A DNA stretch of 64,000 bases from Bin55 sp009840545 (GCA_965208815.1 OZ242357.1:992001-1056000); one strand, 5' to 3'. Counted from the stretch's first letter, positions 34,881 through 45,041 are shown. Notes: a model not told the origin generated them from the letters alone. Translations and numbers: made by a program.

Positions 34881-36118
34881 TTCTTGCGAACATTTCGAAA
34901 CGGTCCTCCATCTAGGCGAGGTTCCTTTTCCATTCCCAGAACACGTTCTGCGATAATATTTTTCTGAATTTCGTCCGTACCTCCGGCAATGGATATCGCA
35001 GGCACGGACAGCAAGATCTCCGAGATCAATCCTTCCAAAGGAGCATCGTCGCCTTCCAGCATGGAATCTAGTCCAGTGGTCATTGTGTGCAGCTTTAGAG
35101 CCTGTCTAGCAATGTAACTGTTTGCGAGCTTCCCCAAGGATCCTTCCGGGCCTTGAGGCTGACCCTTTTCTTGTGTGGCCCGAGCTCGGAGTGCCGTCCA
35201 TTCGGAACATTGCGACATCATTAGAAGACGTGCCAGCTCTTGCCGAACAACAGGGTTTTCAAGCGTTTTTGTAGCAGCTGCTCGATCAATTGCGAGGTCA
35301 ACTCTTCCTGCTCGCTGGGGATACCAGGTGTAGGGTTCCGCAAGCACGGCGTTTTCCTGACGCTCCTCCTCGTAGATGGCGTTTTCAGGAGGTTGCGGTG
35401 TGTCATTACCAGCCAATGCATTGGCTGCCCGTCGTTCATACATCAAAGTAGTCATCGCTACACGCCATCCATTTCCTTCTTCGTCAATTCTGTTGTTCAA
35501 GGGAATTCGTGCGTCAGTGAAAAACACCTGATTGAAGGATGCGTGTCCATTCATCTGCTTCAGTGGTCGAACTTCGACTCCTTCCTGCTTCATGTCCACT
35601 ACGAAATAAGTCATGCCTTGATGTTTTGGAACATCCCAATTCGAACGCGCAAGCAACAAACCGTAGTCTGCGTGATGTGCACTTGTGGTCCAGACCTTCT
35701 GACCGTTCACCATCCATTCTTGTCCTTTTTGTTCGGCGCGAGTAGTCACTCCCGCCAAATCGGAACCACTCCCAGGTTCGCTGAACAACTGACACCAGAT
35801 TTCTTCACCAGTCAGAATTTTTCTCAAAAATCGCTCTCGTTGTTCGTCATTGCCATGAGCAAGTAATGTTTCCGCAGCCAACAGCCGGATTCCTGTCCGA
35901 GCGACTCCAACAGCGTTTACACGAGCAAATTCTTCCTGGACGATAGGGAGGAGACTACCCGGCAAGTCCTTTCCATACCATCCAATGGGCCATGAAGGCA
36001 TTCCCCAGCCGGAATCCACCAATTTATTGCGCCAATCGATCAGTAGTGCGTTCGGATCCCAATTCGAATCCAACCAGGTGCGAACTTCCTGCCTTACTCG
36101 TTGCCCAGACCAGTCCAT
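34877..36118 (-). CDS. Acyl-CoA dehydrogenase, large partner
   Basis: 413 residues, FAD enzyme of the ACAD family. QLFSEPGSGSDLAGVTTRAE and GQKVWTTSAHHADYGLLLAR are the flavin/substrate signature; the C-terminal helical bundle has IAGGTDEIQKNIIAERVLGM. It starts 3 bases after the stop of the other acyl-CoA dehydrogenase. Paired ACAD genes of this kind often encode alpha2beta2 enzymes for steroid, terpenoid or other bulky acyl-CoAs; that substrate range is inference. Confidence 0.9.
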   Translation of the reverse strand: MDWSGQRVRQEVRTWLDSNWDPNALLIDWRNKLVDSGWGMPSWPIGWYGKDLPGSLLPIVQEEFARVNAVGVARTGIRLLAAETLLAHGNDEQRERFLRKILTGEEIWCQLFSEPGSGSDLAGVTTRAEQKGQEWMVNGQKVWTTSAHHADYGLLLARSNWDVPKHQGMTYFVVDMKQEGVEVRPLKQMNGHASFNQVFFTDARIPLNNRIDEEGNGWRVAMTTLMYERRAANALAGNDTPQPPENAIYEEERQENAVLAEPYTWYPQRAGRVDLAIDRAAATKTLENPVVRQELARLLMMSQCSEWTALRARATQEKGQPQGPEGSLGKLANSYIARQALKLHTMTTGLDSMLEGDDAPLEGLISEILLSVPAISIAGGTDEIQKNIIAERVLGMEKEPRLDGGPFRNVRKN

Positions 36119-36121
36119 GTC

Positions 36122-37219
36122 CTACACGCCCGAGGCTTGAAGATACAACTCACGATGGTAGGGTGCATCGCCCAAATAGACCTCAGAACTCTTGGCTCTT
36201 CGATACCAAAGATGAGTGTCGTTTTCCCATGTAAAGCCGATGCCTCCGTGTATTTGGATGCATTCTGCTGCAACTTTCATATACGCATCGCTTGCCATAG
36301 CCTTCGCCATCGAAGCCATTTTGGCTCTCTCCGAGGCATCACTAACAGATCGTGCCGCGCTAAATGCAGCGGATCTAGCAAACTCGATGTTGAGCAACAT
36401 TTCAGCGCACTTGTGTTTGATTGCCTGAAGAGAACCAATCGTGCGGCCGAACTGGACTCGGGTAGACGCGTACTCCAATGCTGAATCGAGCATTCGTTGG
36501 GCACCACCAACCATTTCATTTGCAAGCGCAATGCAGGCTAAGTCGAGAAACTCTCCATGCTTCGATTCACTCCAGACAGAGAGTTTGATCGCTTCTACAT
36601 TATCGAACGTAAGTCGTGACAATTGACGGGTTAGGTCGAGGCTCTTCACTGGACTTATATGCAGACCCGCTACATCTCCGTCAAGAGCAAAGAGTCCAAA
36701 TGTATCTTCGGGTTGACACCTGGCTACGACAAGAACCAATTCCGCGCCGGATCCATTGAAGACATAGGATTTCTCTCCGTTGATCCTGCCACCTCTTTCG
36801 GAGCATTGAATACTGTCCAAATTCCAAAGTGCCTGTTTCTCGATGAATGCGATAGTGGCAGTGCGATTGCACGACACAACATCTTTTAAGAATTGACTTG
36901 ATTCAGAACTATCGTCGATTAGCAAAGCGTTGATAGCGAGGACATTTGATGAGAAGTATGGTCCGCTATAAAGCGCACGCCCCATTTGCTCCAAGACAGC
37001 GCAGGTCTCAGCGTACGAAAGTCCAGCACCGCCGAATTCCTCGGGAGCATGAATACCGCCCAATCCCATGTCCCTTCCGAGTGCGACCCATAAAGACCGG
37101 TCGTAACCGAGCTCCGAGTCCATAAATTCTCGAGTGTGTGTGGTAGGGCAACGGGCTTCAAGAAACTGTGCTACCGTATCTCTCAATTGCTCTTGCTCCG
37201 AAGTCCAAGCAAAGTCCAC
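36122..37219 (-). CDS. Acyl-CoA dehydrogenase, small partner
   Basis: 365 residues from a GTG at 37219 that overlaps the preceding TAG. N-terminal FAWTSEQEQLRDTVAQFLEA, then GIHAPEEFGGAGLSYAETC, and the ending IQIHGGIGFTWENDTHLWYR are family marks. The middle lacks the full EPGxGSD flavin motif, as is usual for the weaker-binding subunit of heteromeric ACADs. Tightly spaced with the next gene. Confidence 0.88.
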   Translation of the reverse strand: MDFAWTSEQEQLRDTVAQFLEARCPTTHTREFMDSELGYDRSLWVALGRDMGLGGIHAPEEFGGAGLSYAETCAVLEQMGRALYSGPYFSSNVLAINALLIDDSSESSQFLKDVVSCNRTATIAFIEKQALWNLDSIQCSERGGRINGEKSYVFNGSGAELVLVVARCQPEDTFGLFALDGDVAGLHISPVKSLDLTRQLSRLTFDNVEAIKLSVWSESKHGEFLDLACIALANEMVGGAQRMLDSALEYASTRVQFGRTIGSLQAIKHKCAEMLLNIEFARSAAFSAARSVSDASERAKMASMAKAMASDAYMKVAAECIQIHGGIGFTWENDTHLWYRRAKSSEVYLGDAPYHRELYLQASGV

Positions 37220-37611
37220 TACTCTTCTACAGCCTCCTTCACTTCGCCTGGTTCCTCTTCTGTTAGTTCATCAAACAATTTTCGATTGTTGTCTTGAAGG
37301 TTTTGTGACTCTGCGACTTCGTCGAGCCAAGGCTGGACGTATTCCGGACAACGAAGTTCAGAAATCTCCGGTTCAGAACGTAACGTTTCGAGATATCGGT
37401 CGGGATTTGACTCGTGGACGATCTCGTTGCAATCGTCAATAAAGAATTCATAGGTTAAACCCGAATAATTGTCTTCCTCCACGTCGAGATAGCGACAAAT
37501 GCAACTTTCGACGTTACGTGCAAACGAAGTTTCGGCTTGTTCTGCACTCTCCTTCGGTGAACAAGCGAACAGAATGGGGATCACCGTGACCCAAGCCCCA
37601 GGCAAGCGCAT
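37219..37611 (-). CDS. Putative lipoprotein, 130 aa
   Basis: The N-terminus MRLPGAWVTVIPILFACSPKE has a lipobox (LFAC), so Cys17 should be lipidated. The mature part is acidic with four further cysteines (ESCICRYL, DDCNE, LRCPE), possibly disulfide-bonded. Starts 8 bases after the TauD-like stop and overlaps the next start. No family recognised. Confidence 0.7.
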   Translation of the reverse strand: MRLPGAWVTVIPILFACSPKESAEQAETSFARNVESCICRYLDVEEDNYSGLTYEFFIDDCNEIVHESNPDRYLETLRSEPEISELRCPEYVQPWLDEVAESQNLQDNNRKLFDELTEEEPGEVKEAVEE

Positions 37612-37618
37612 GCGAGAA

Positions 37619-38434
37619 CTAATGGGGAGTATCGCCTTTAATGACGACTCGGGTCATCCAGCAGGGTTCCTCGTAATCAAGGATCGCAGTGTGCATAACC
37701 GATCGGTTGTCCCAAATAACCAGGTCGCCAGCGAGCCATTGATGCCGATAGACGAACTCCTCGGAAATGCTGTGAATCCACAACGGCCACAAAATCCTGT
37801 TGCTCTCCTCGTTTTTGACGTCAACGATGTGCGTGGTAAATTCAGGATTAACGTACAAAGCTTGTTTGTCAGTTTCATTGTGAGTCCGAATCACAGGATG
37901 TACGGAGTCAGGAACGTGCTCACCAAATCCCTTTCCCGTATGGTTTGCCCGAAGATTCTCAATGTCGTCTTGACTGGGTAGTTCTCGTCGGTGCGAACGA
38001 CGCTTATCTCTTGTTGCCAAGTCAAGCATTTCCAACGCGAGTCTCTGGTTTGAGTATCCCGTGTCTCCGCCAAAACTTGGTATTGTCCGGGCATGAAGCA
38101 TAGTTATCCAAGGAGGTGTAGGATGCCAGCTCATGTCCGAGTGCCAAGCCCCGAGACCTCTTCCTTTCGCTCCATCTTTGCTTGCCAAGACTTGAACGTG
38201 CGGGTTGGTGCGTGCGACAGACGATGGATGAGAAAGTGTCTCTCCCCACAGCATTCCAAATTCATGAAGTGGCTCTTCTTCAAGATCTTGATTGCTCACA
38301 GCGACAACCGAGTGTTCGTTCAAGAGTTCCCGCAGCTCACCAACCAAGTCGGCGTTTGCCTGTTTCAGATCAAGTTCGGTTAGGCGGACACCCATTGAAG
38401 GAGCGAGTCTTTCTGTACGGAAAGAGTCAGTCAT
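37619..38434 (-). CDS. TauD/TfdA-family dioxygenase
   Basis: 271 residues, Fe(II)/2-oxoglutarate oxygenase. His98 and Asp100 (AWHSDMSW) and His248 (NRSVMHTA) bind iron; Arg262 (WMTRVV) binds 2-oxoglutarate. The family cleaves sulfonates, phenoxyacetates and related compounds by hydroxylation; the substrate is unknown. First gene of a minus-strand run: dioxygenase, lipoprotein, two ACADs, YdbS, YdbT. Confidence 0.9.
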   Translation of the reverse strand: MTDSFRTERLAPSMGVRLTELDLKQANADLVGELRELLNEHSVVAVSNQDLEEEPLHEFGMLWGETLSHPSSVARTNPHVQVLASKDGAKGRGLGAWHSDMSWHPTPPWITMLHARTIPSFGGDTGYSNQRLALEMLDLATRDKRRSHRRELPSQDDIENLRANHTGKGFGEHVPDSVHPVIRTHNETDKQALYVNPEFTTHIVDVKNEESNRILWPLWIHSISEEFVYRHQWLAGDLVIWDNRSVMHTAILDYEEPCWMTRVVIKGDTPH

Positions 38435-38488
38435 CGCTGAATTGACAACAAGGTTCCACCCAGACTCCTGCGAGGTCTACTACGGATC

Positions 38489-39139
38489 CTAGTCCTCTTC
38501 CAGGACTTCGAATATTCCGCAAGCAAGCCGCGCTCCGCCGGCGCAACCTGCTTCCTCTCCGCCCTCGCAATAGCTGTCGGGATCCACGTGAATGATCAGC
38601 GAAGCGCCGTCATCATCAAATATGGATAGGGGTCCCTCCGAAAGTGTTATTCGGGTTGTAACGGTCTTAAGGTCGCCATTTCCCGATTCATCGACCTCAA
38701 TATTCACAAGATCCCCCGCATGGAATGGGTGATTTCCGTCTGGGTTTGTGTGACCATGCGGACCTGGGTCAAAGTGACCTCCTGCCGAGCCACAAGGATC
38801 GCATGAACCTGTTTCGTGAATATGCACAGCGTGCTTGCCTGCTTCATCTGCAAGGCCCTCCACGCGCACATACACATCTACAATTTTCACACCTTCGTCG
38901 GATGCTCGTTCTACGAGTTCGACTGCACCCACTTCAATGGATAAGTCTTCACAGAACGCCAAGGTCGCCCGTGCAGCCATCGCAATTTCCACTTTCTGCT
39001 CGGAGTTGTCCTCGGTTGCGACAGACGAACCAATCGAAATAAATGCCACAACTAAGAAGAACGAGAGTACTTGCTTAGCATTGGCAAGCCTCCTCCGTGA
39101 GGTTTTCTTCTGATCCTTGGTAGCCAATTGTCCTGACAT
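38489..39139 (-). CDS. sodC: Cu/Zn superoxide dismutase
   Basis: Converts superoxide to peroxide and oxygen in the envelope. The start at 39139 (MSGQLATKDQKKTSRRRL) is set by GGGAGG upstream. A long basic leader precedes the hydrophobic signal LSFFLVVAFISIGSSVA. Ligands: His-x-His in KHAVHIHETG, bridging His in SAGGHFDPG, Zn His/Asp in NHPFHAGDL, and the fourth Cu His in SLIIHVDPDSY; the Arg of GGARLACG guides substrate. The disulfide cysteines are present, plus extra CDPC and CEGG cysteines. Length fits periplasmic SodC. Confidence 0.9.
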   Translation of the reverse strand: MSGQLATKDQKKTSRRRLANAKQVLSFFLVVAFISIGSSVATEDNSEQKVEIAMAARATLAFCEDLSIEVGAVELVERASDEGVKIVDVYVRVEGLADEAGKHAVHIHETGSCDPCGSAGGHFDPGPHGHTNPDGNHPFHAGDLVNIEVDESGNGDLKTVTTRITLSEGPLSIFDDDGASLIIHVDPDSYCEGGEEAGCAGGARLACGIFEVLEED

Positions 39140-39394
39140 ATTGACCTCCCTCTTCATTAGATAGATCCAATTCGAATGATAGCCAAAATATGCATTAGCC
39201 TGCATTGGTAACCTAGTAAATTGAATTTGAGCATTAGGAGTTGGGTCTAACCGAAGAAGTCGATTGTGTATCGCTACTGTAGTCCCGGTTCATCTCGAAC
39301 CATTCGATGCACCAAAGCAGGCTTTAGGCGGGATACTCAACGCCTCAAGCACACCGCGTTCGAATTCGTGAAGTCTTGAGAGGAGCAGTTTTGC

Positions 39395-40438
39395 ATGTCT
39401 AAGATCACTGACGACTTGCGCATCGATCCAAGTATTAGAAGGTTCTTTGGTTCTGTGCCGGATCCTGTAAACCAAGGAGACATCGAAAACCGAGAGCAAT
39501 TATTAGAAGAAGCCAACTCTCCCGCAGCCATTGCATTTCGAAAGCAAATGGAAGGCCAATGGAAGAATGTATATAGGGAAGACTTTGAGGTACCAGCTGG
39601 TCTAACTAGCACCACAATAGAGTTCAAGTCTTCTCCCGACAGCAATGAGGTCAAAATTCTGTTCCTGCGCCCAAAGTTGGACGAAGCCATTCCATGCATC
39701 GTCTATCTGCATGGTGGTGGAATGAGTTCAGGATCGTGTTTCGATGCACCGTTTCGAACATGGGCTCGTCGTTTGGTTAGAAACGGAGTCGCAGTTGCCA
39801 TGGTGGATTTCAGAAACTGTATGGTTCCGTCTTCATCCGATGAAGTCGCACCGTTTCCAGCGGGATTGAATGATTGCGTCTCTGGCGTCAAATGGGTTGT
39901 CGAATCAAGCGAAATTCTAGGAATCGACTCTTCAAACGTAATTATTTCGGGTGAAAGTGGTGGTGGAAATCTGACTCTTGCAACTGGATTGAGGCTGGCA
40001 AAAGAAGGGGCGATAGATCTAATTCAGGGACTATATGCCTTTTGCCCCTATATTGCGGGTCGCTGGCCTCAAGAACGCTTTCCGTCCAGCAGAGAGTGCA
40101 ATGGTTACTTGCTTGAGCTAGCGAACAATAGAGGCGCGATGGGATATGGAATCAAAGAGCTAGAAAATGAGAATCCACTTGCGTGGCCAAGTTTCGCAAC
40201 TGAGGAAGATGTGAAGGACTTTCCCCCAACGTTCATCAGCGTCAATGAGTTCGATCCACTCCGCGACGAAGGCGTTGACTTCTTCCGCCTGCTACTTCGA
40301 GCGGGAGTTCAAGCCTACTGCAAAGTCGTTAAGGGGACTATACATGCGACCGAACTCATCGTTCCGGATTGCAGGATGGTAGCCGACGAGGGAGCTAGAA
40401 GCGTCGCCGACTTCTGTAAAGGGACTACTCGTCCCTAG
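39395..40438 (+). CDS. Alpha/beta hydrolase, hormone-sensitive-lipase-like
   Basis: 347 residues. Oxyanion motif YLHGGGMSSGS, nucleophile Ser in ISGESGGGNLTLATG, Asp in VNEFDPLRDEG and His in KGTIHATEL. Cytoplasmic esterase; preceded by GAGGAG. It likely opens an ester or lactone. Tail-to-tail with the monooxygenase gene that follows. Confidence 0.88.
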   Translation: MSKITDDLRIDPSIRRFFGSVPDPVNQGDIENREQLLEEANSPAAIAFRKQMEGQWKNVYREDFEVPAGLTSTTIEFKSSPDSNEVKILFLRPKLDEAIPCIVYLHGGGMSSGSCFDAPFRTWARRLVRNGVAVAMVDFRNCMVPSSSDEVAPFPAGLNDCVSGVKWVVESSEILGIDSSNVIISGESGGGNLTLATGLRLAKEGAIDLIQGLYAFCPYIAGRWPQERFPSSRECNGYLLELANNRGAMGYGIKELENENPLAWPSFATEEDVKDFPPTFISVNEFDPLRDEGVDFFRLLLRAGVQAYCKVVKGTIHATELIVPDCRMVADEGARSVADFCKGTTRP

Positions 40439-40441
40439 ATC

Positions 40442-41260
40442 CTACTCGCCTGCCAACGGAGCCAAGTCGTCAATGAGTTGAAGAATACGCATTTCTTCAT
40501 TCGGAATCAAAGACACTAGGCGATGCACTCCTATTGACGCGAATTCCTGAACGAGTTGTGGATTCAGACGCATCGATGGAGTGACGCTGACCTCCAGATC
40601 TGATCCACCGGGATACTGGTGGAGCCGATGCAATACTTCTCGAGTCTGTTCGACATTCATTGCAAAGCCGTACCAGCCTTGGCAAGATTCCGCGGATCTC
40701 TTGAGCGCCGCCTCACTTGTACCTCCTACAACAATTGGAGGTCCTCCGTCTTGAACCGGTCGAGGCATTGCCTGGATATTCCGAAAATCCCAAAATCGAC
40801 CACTGAAAGAGGGGTTTGGATCATTCCACAGAGTTCTGAGTACTTGTATGGCTTCGTCAGTACGAGCTCCTCGTTGTCGAAACGGAACTCCCAGGGCATC
40901 GAACTCTTGGTACAGGTAACCTGCGCCGATTCCCAGAATCAAGCGACCGTGCGATACGTAATCCAGACTAGCCATCTCTTTCGCCAGAACCAGAGGATTT
41001 CTCTGAGCAATCAGAGTGATTCCGGTGCCCAGTTTCATTCGTTCCGTGACCGCTGCTAGAAAGGCGAGGCTTGTTGACGGATGCAGCATTGCGTAGTCTG
41101 GGGCAGCAGGCGAGGGAGGTTGTCTCGGATCGGGAAGGACCACATGTTCTCCGGTCCATACAGACTCGATTCCTGCCGCTTCTGCGTGACGGGCGACTCT
41201 ACTGGCGACTTCAGGATTGGCACAAATACCGGAATTGATTCCAAATAGCCCAATTTTCAC
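40442..41260 (-). CDS. LLM-class F420-dependent oxidoreductase
   Basis: 272 residues, single-domain luciferase-like monooxygenase. VWTGEHVVLPD, LGTGITLIAQRNPLVLAKEM, GRLILGIGAGYLYQEFDALG and PPIVVGGTSEAALKRSAE are strong family marks, of the type usually assigned F420. AGGAGGGAG precedes the start by a few bases. Substrate unknown. Confidence 0.9.
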   Translation of the reverse strand: MKIGLFGINSGICANPEVASRVARHAEAAGIESVWTGEHVVLPDPRQPPSPAAPDYAMLHPSTSLAFLAAVTERMKLGTGITLIAQRNPLVLAKEMASLDYVSHGRLILGIGAGYLYQEFDALGVPFRQRGARTDEAIQVLRTLWNDPNPSFSGRFWDFRNIQAMPRPVQDGGPPIVVGGTSEAALKRSAESCQGWYGFAMNVEQTREVLHRLHQYPGGSDLEVSVTPSMRLNPQLVQEFASIGVHRLVSLIPNEEMRILQLIDDLAPLAGE

Positions 41261-41347
41261 AGCAAGCTCCCTCCTAGTTAAGGTTGATTGTGAACTGTGT
41301 CTCTACAGTTCTCGCCTGTGGACAAATCTCAAGCACCGCCACTAGTA

Positions 41348-42280
41348 CTATCGACTGTAGTCGCTGTCTCCAGGCTTCGCTGATTTGCTCGATCCAGCCA
41401 GTTCGCGATCACGATACTTGTCCTGATACTCAGCACGAAAATCGCCGAACGGGCCGTCTCTCCATTCCAACGCGGCCTTTAGACCTTCCTCTCGGACGCG
41501 CTTTCCAAATTCTCCGGCTGCGGGTCGATGTTTCGACATCGCTTCGACGTCTGTGCCAGACATAAGCCCCGTTCGGATACCCATGATTTCGTACTGCCGA
41601 TTCACCGCCCGCTTGTTGTAATTCAATTGGTCGTTGTCAATGTGTCCGAGGCGGCGGGCAAACTTCTCAGTGAATTCCGCGAGGTCTTCTTTTGGTATTG
41701 CGTAGTTGGCCCAGCCGTACTGTGCCATTTCGGCACCTGTGAACCAGTCACCGGTATAAGCAAACTCACGTGCTTTTACAGGCGGTAAAAACCACGGTGC
41801 CCACATCATGTCCATCGTTCCCATTGCACGAACTGGCGGATATCCAATTCGAGCGTCCTCGGCAACGATACGCATGTCGCACATTGATGTAAGTTCGGTT
41901 CCTCCCGCGAGACACCAACCTTGGATTTGAGCGATGACCGGTTTTGCTAGTTCCCAAATAAGCCAATGTCCCATCAACGCATGTCTTGACCAATCATAGT
42001 GTTGGGGATGGGTTGAACCCGTATCTGGCATGCCTGAACGATCACTCACATAATCACTTTGTTCGTCGAGATTTGGTGCGAGATCGTAGCCAGCAGAAAA
42101 CGCTCTTCCGTTTGCACGCAAGATAATCACGCCGACGCTCCGATCTGCTTCTGCGCGCCTCATTGCGTCGTAGACCTCTCCGCGAAGCGCATGACTCAAA
42201 GGATTGAGTTTCTCAGGTCGATTTAGGGTGACGAAAGCAATGCGGTCGTCAGTTGAATATTCGATGTTGTTGTAGTCCAT
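41348..42280 (-). CDS. Enoyl-CoA hydratase/isomerase family protein
   Basis: 310 residues, paralogue of 14298-15212. Oxyanion segments FSAGYDL and CLAGGTELTSMCDMR; shared extended C-terminus EEGLKAALEWRDGPF. Alone, downstream of no obvious partner; the next minus-strand gene, 88 bases on, is the monooxygenase. Probably acts on a substrate related to that of its paralogue. Confidence 0.88.
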   Translation of the reverse strand: MDYNNIEYSTDDRIAFVTLNRPEKLNPLSHALRGEVYDAMRRAEADRSVGVIILRANGRAFSAGYDLAPNLDEQSDYVSDRSGMPDTGSTHPQHYDWSRHALMGHWLIWELAKPVIAQIQGWCLAGGTELTSMCDMRIVAEDARIGYPPVRAMGTMDMMWAPWFLPPVKAREFAYTGDWFTGAEMAQYGWANYAIPKEDLAEFTEKFARRLGHIDNDQLNYNKRAVNRQYEIMGIRTGLMSGTDVEAMSKHRPAAGEFGKRVREEGLKAALEWRDGPFGDFRAEYQDKYRDRELAGSSKSAKPGDSDYSR

Positions 42281-42901
42281 AGCTCAGCCCAGTATCCCAC
42301 TGTCAATAGTCTACTCGTTGCCCTATGATCGTTGGCTTGAGTCGTCAGTACAGGTGGATTGTGAGTCTGACACACTCGCGGCCTCTATTGAAGACCTTCC
42401 GTTGCGACTGTACGAGTCCGAGATGCTTATAGTCTCTCGAGCATTTCGGCGTCGGTATCCGTGAGAAACCAGCACTTCTCGAGTGTACCGTCTTACTGAG
42501 AAGCGAGACATTGCTCTAACGCTTACAGAGTCGTGAAGAGTCGTCTTTTCTAGACTTCTATAGCGTCATTGCTCATTGGGATTCCGGTGTAAGCTCAGGC
42601 ATGCAGATCTTCGCTACACAGTGACTTCAACCAAGATATGTGGTTGGGTCATTCGAATTGCTTTGCACACGAATTATTGCGATCGACCATGGTTCGAACT
42701 AACAACAGTTGTGATCGTAGTCAATCCAAGAAATGTTCGACTTACAATGCAATTGCACTATTCGGGAGTTCTTGAGCGGATAAGCGAGGGGAGTGCTAAG
42801 GAGTCAGGCGACTTGCCAATGGCCTTATTCTGACTCGCCACTTCTACAAAACAAGCTTTCGTCCAATAGACACGTCCCGTCACGTCAGACGAGAAATTTA
42901 T
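42281..42901. other. Divergent intergenic region, no gene seen
   Basis: About 620 bases between the enoyl-CoA hydratase and amidohydrolase starts. Short frames on both strands lack ribosome sites or family signals. No hairpin or RNA stands out. Confidence 0.4.
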
Positions 42902-44617
42902 ATGCCCTGTGACATTTTGATTCAAAACGGAACCGTAATTGACGGCTCGGGTAAAGAACGTATACACGCCAATGTTTCGATCTCTAATGGGCGAATTGTT
43001 GAAGTCGGAGACAGCTGCGGACGAGCAAGGCAAATCATAGATGCCGAAGGGCACATCGTGGCTCCAGGATTTGTCGATGGGCACACGCACATGGATGCTC
43101 AGGTGTTCTGGGACGATCTCGGATCATGTTCGTGCTACCACGGTGTCACCAGTGTTGTGATGGGAAACTGCGGTTTCACGTTAGCTCCTTGCAAGGAATC
43201 CGAAGCAGACCATGTCTTTCGCAATCTCGAACGTGCCGAAGACATTTCTCGGGGAGCTATGTTGGAAGGAATCGATTGGAATTGGGAGAGCTTTCCCGAG
43301 TACCTCAACGCAGTCGATTCAACACCGAAGGGAATCAACTACGCAGGTTACCTAGGCCATTCTGCATTAAGAACATATGTGATGGGAGATCGTGCATTTA
43401 CCGATTCACCCTCCGAGGGCGAGCTCAAACGAATGGGTGAGTTAGTTCAGGAAGCTATGACGGCCGGAGCAATTGGATTCTCGACTTCTCGGAGCCGAAA
43501 TCATCAGACATCGGACCACAAGCCCGTATCCAGTCGCATTGCGCATTGGGACGAGGTCAAGTACTTAGTCGGCCAAATGAGAGCGACGGGTGCAGGAATT
43601 TTCGAGATAGCAGCCGAAGACACGGGACGCGATCTTGATCGATTATTGGATTATCAGGATCGAATCAAACAGCTGGCTGTGGACTTGAAGTGCCCGGTGA
43701 CTTGGGGAATGTTCAGTTCCCGGCATATTCCTGATCGTTGGCGAAGCTTCTTCAATTTGCTGGAGGAAGTCGAAGAGGCTGGCGGGACAATGTTTGCTCA
43801 AGTGCATTCTAGAGCTCTCAATGTCATCTATTCGTTTGAATCCAATACTCCCTTCGATAGCTGGAACGTGTGGAGAGATATTCGTCAATTGCCTCTAGAG
43901 GAACAAAAGGCAAGACTAAGGCGTGCAGATGTTCGAGCCAAACTCGTTGAGTCAGCGAGTAGTGAAAGTGAGAGACACAAGGAAAGGTCAGTCATTGTGC
44001 GACCGCCAAATTGGCACTGGGTCTTTGTGATGGATGAACCTTCCGGGGGCACCAAACGGATGGACGAACTCGCTGCAGAGCGAGGTGTAAGTCCAGTTGA
44101 ACTGATGATAGACATGGCATTGGAAAGCGACTTCAAGTGTATGTTTCGGCAGCCTATTGCCAACGAGAACGAGGACGATGTCATCGAAATGATGAAACAT
44201 CCTAAGTCTGTCGTTACTTTTTCGGATTCGGGTGCACACGTGTCCCAGATCATGGACAGTTCCCTGCAGACTCACATCTTCAGCCATTGTGTTCGGGAAC
44301 GCGAGGAACTAACCATTGAACAAGCTGTTTCCATGGTTACCTCAGAAACTGCAAGGCGCTGGGGATTGCGTGATCGAGGAATGCTAAAACCAGGCTACGC
44401 GGCAGATGTTGTTATTTTTGATCCGGATACGATTGGACCGGATATGCCGACCGTCGAACGTGATCTACCTTCGGGTGCAAAACGCCTTAAGCAAACCGCA
44501 CATGGAATAAAGACAACCATTGTCAATGGCGAAGTCTTCCTGAGCTCCAACGAACACACTGGCTCCCAATCCGGGCGGTTGTTAAGAGGACCGCTCGCTT
44601 CGAGAGGTTCTGCCTAG
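42902..44617 (+). CDS. Amidohydrolase, D-aminoacylase type
   Basis: 571 residues. Metal-binding DGHTHMDAQVFW (His61, His63) at the start of the barrel, FEIAAEDTGRDLDRLL, and FSDSGAHVSQIMD near the end (catalytic Asp). The composite beta-sandwich is made by the first 55 residues and the last stretch (GMLKPGYAADVVIFDPD). Family members remove N-acyl groups from D-amino acids or act on dihydropyrimidine-like rings; the substrate is inferred only. Confidence 0.88.
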   Translation: MPCDILIQNGTVIDGSGKERIHANVSISNGRIVEVGDSCGRARQIIDAEGHIVAPGFVDGHTHMDAQVFWDDLGSCSCYHGVTSVVMGNCGFTLAPCKESEADHVFRNLERAEDISRGAMLEGIDWNWESFPEYLNAVDSTPKGINYAGYLGHSALRTYVMGDRAFTDSPSEGELKRMGELVQEAMTAGAIGFSTSRSRNHQTSDHKPVSSRIAHWDEVKYLVGQMRATGAGIFEIAAEDTGRDLDRLLDYQDRIKQLAVDLKCPVTWGMFSSRHIPDRWRSFFNLLEEVEEAGGTMFAQVHSRALNVIYSFESNTPFDSWNVWRDIRQLPLEEQKARLRRADVRAKLVESASSESERHKERSVIVRPPNWHWVFVMDEPSGGTKRMDELAAERGVSPVELMIDMALESDFKCMFRQPIANENEDDVIEMMKHPKSVVTFSDSGAHVSQIMDSSLQTHIFSHCVREREELTIEQAVSMVTSETARRWGLRDRGMLKPGYAADVVIFDPDTIGPDMPTVERDLPSGAKRLKQTAHGIKTTIVNGEVFLSSNEHTGSQSGRLLRGPLASRGSA

Positions 44618-44974
44618 TTAACCACTTACAACTTCGTCGATTCTCTCTTGTGAGCGGACAATTCTCGCTTGTCCATTTTGAACCACAACGGGTCGTTGCA
44701 TTAGTTCTGGGTGTTTCAAGAGCAGACTTACGACCGAGTCTTCTTCACGATAGTTATCCGGATTGAGACCTAGGGCTTCAAAGTTGCGGTCCTTCCGAAC
44801 TAAGTCGTCGATAGGATCCGACAAGATAGTGATAATCCCTCTAAGTGTTTCCTCTGTAAGAGGATCTTCAAGATAACGCACAACATTAGGGTCCAAACCT
44901 TTGTTCTGTATTGCGTTCAATGCGGTTCGACACTTGCTGCAGTTCGGATTGAAGTAGATTTGAATGTCGCTCAT
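44618..44974 (-). CDS. ArsC-family (Spx/ArsC) thioredoxin-fold protein
   Basis: 118 residues. NPNCSKCRTAL places the redox Cys12 and Cys15; Arg94 (QRPVVV) is the oxyanion Arg of glutaredoxin-dependent arsenate reductases. CxxC rather than CxxS is found in YfgD-type members, some of which may not reduce arsenate. No ars genes nearby, so the role is open. Confidence 0.85.
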   Translation of the reverse strand: MSDIQIYFNPNCSKCRTALNAIQNKGLDPNVVRYLEDPLTEETLRGIITILSDPIDDLVRKDRNFEALGLNPDNYREEDSVVSLLLKHPELMQRPVVVQNGQARIVRSQERIDEVVSG

Positions 44975-45041
44975 TGAGTTACAGAGTCTTGAATTTCACC
45001 AAAGTATAAACTCCCTCTACTCGTACCACTGAGTGCGTTTC

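Noticed and set aside
42576..42833. 85-codon frame in the long divergent intergenic region
   Set aside because: No ribosome site or recognisable motif.
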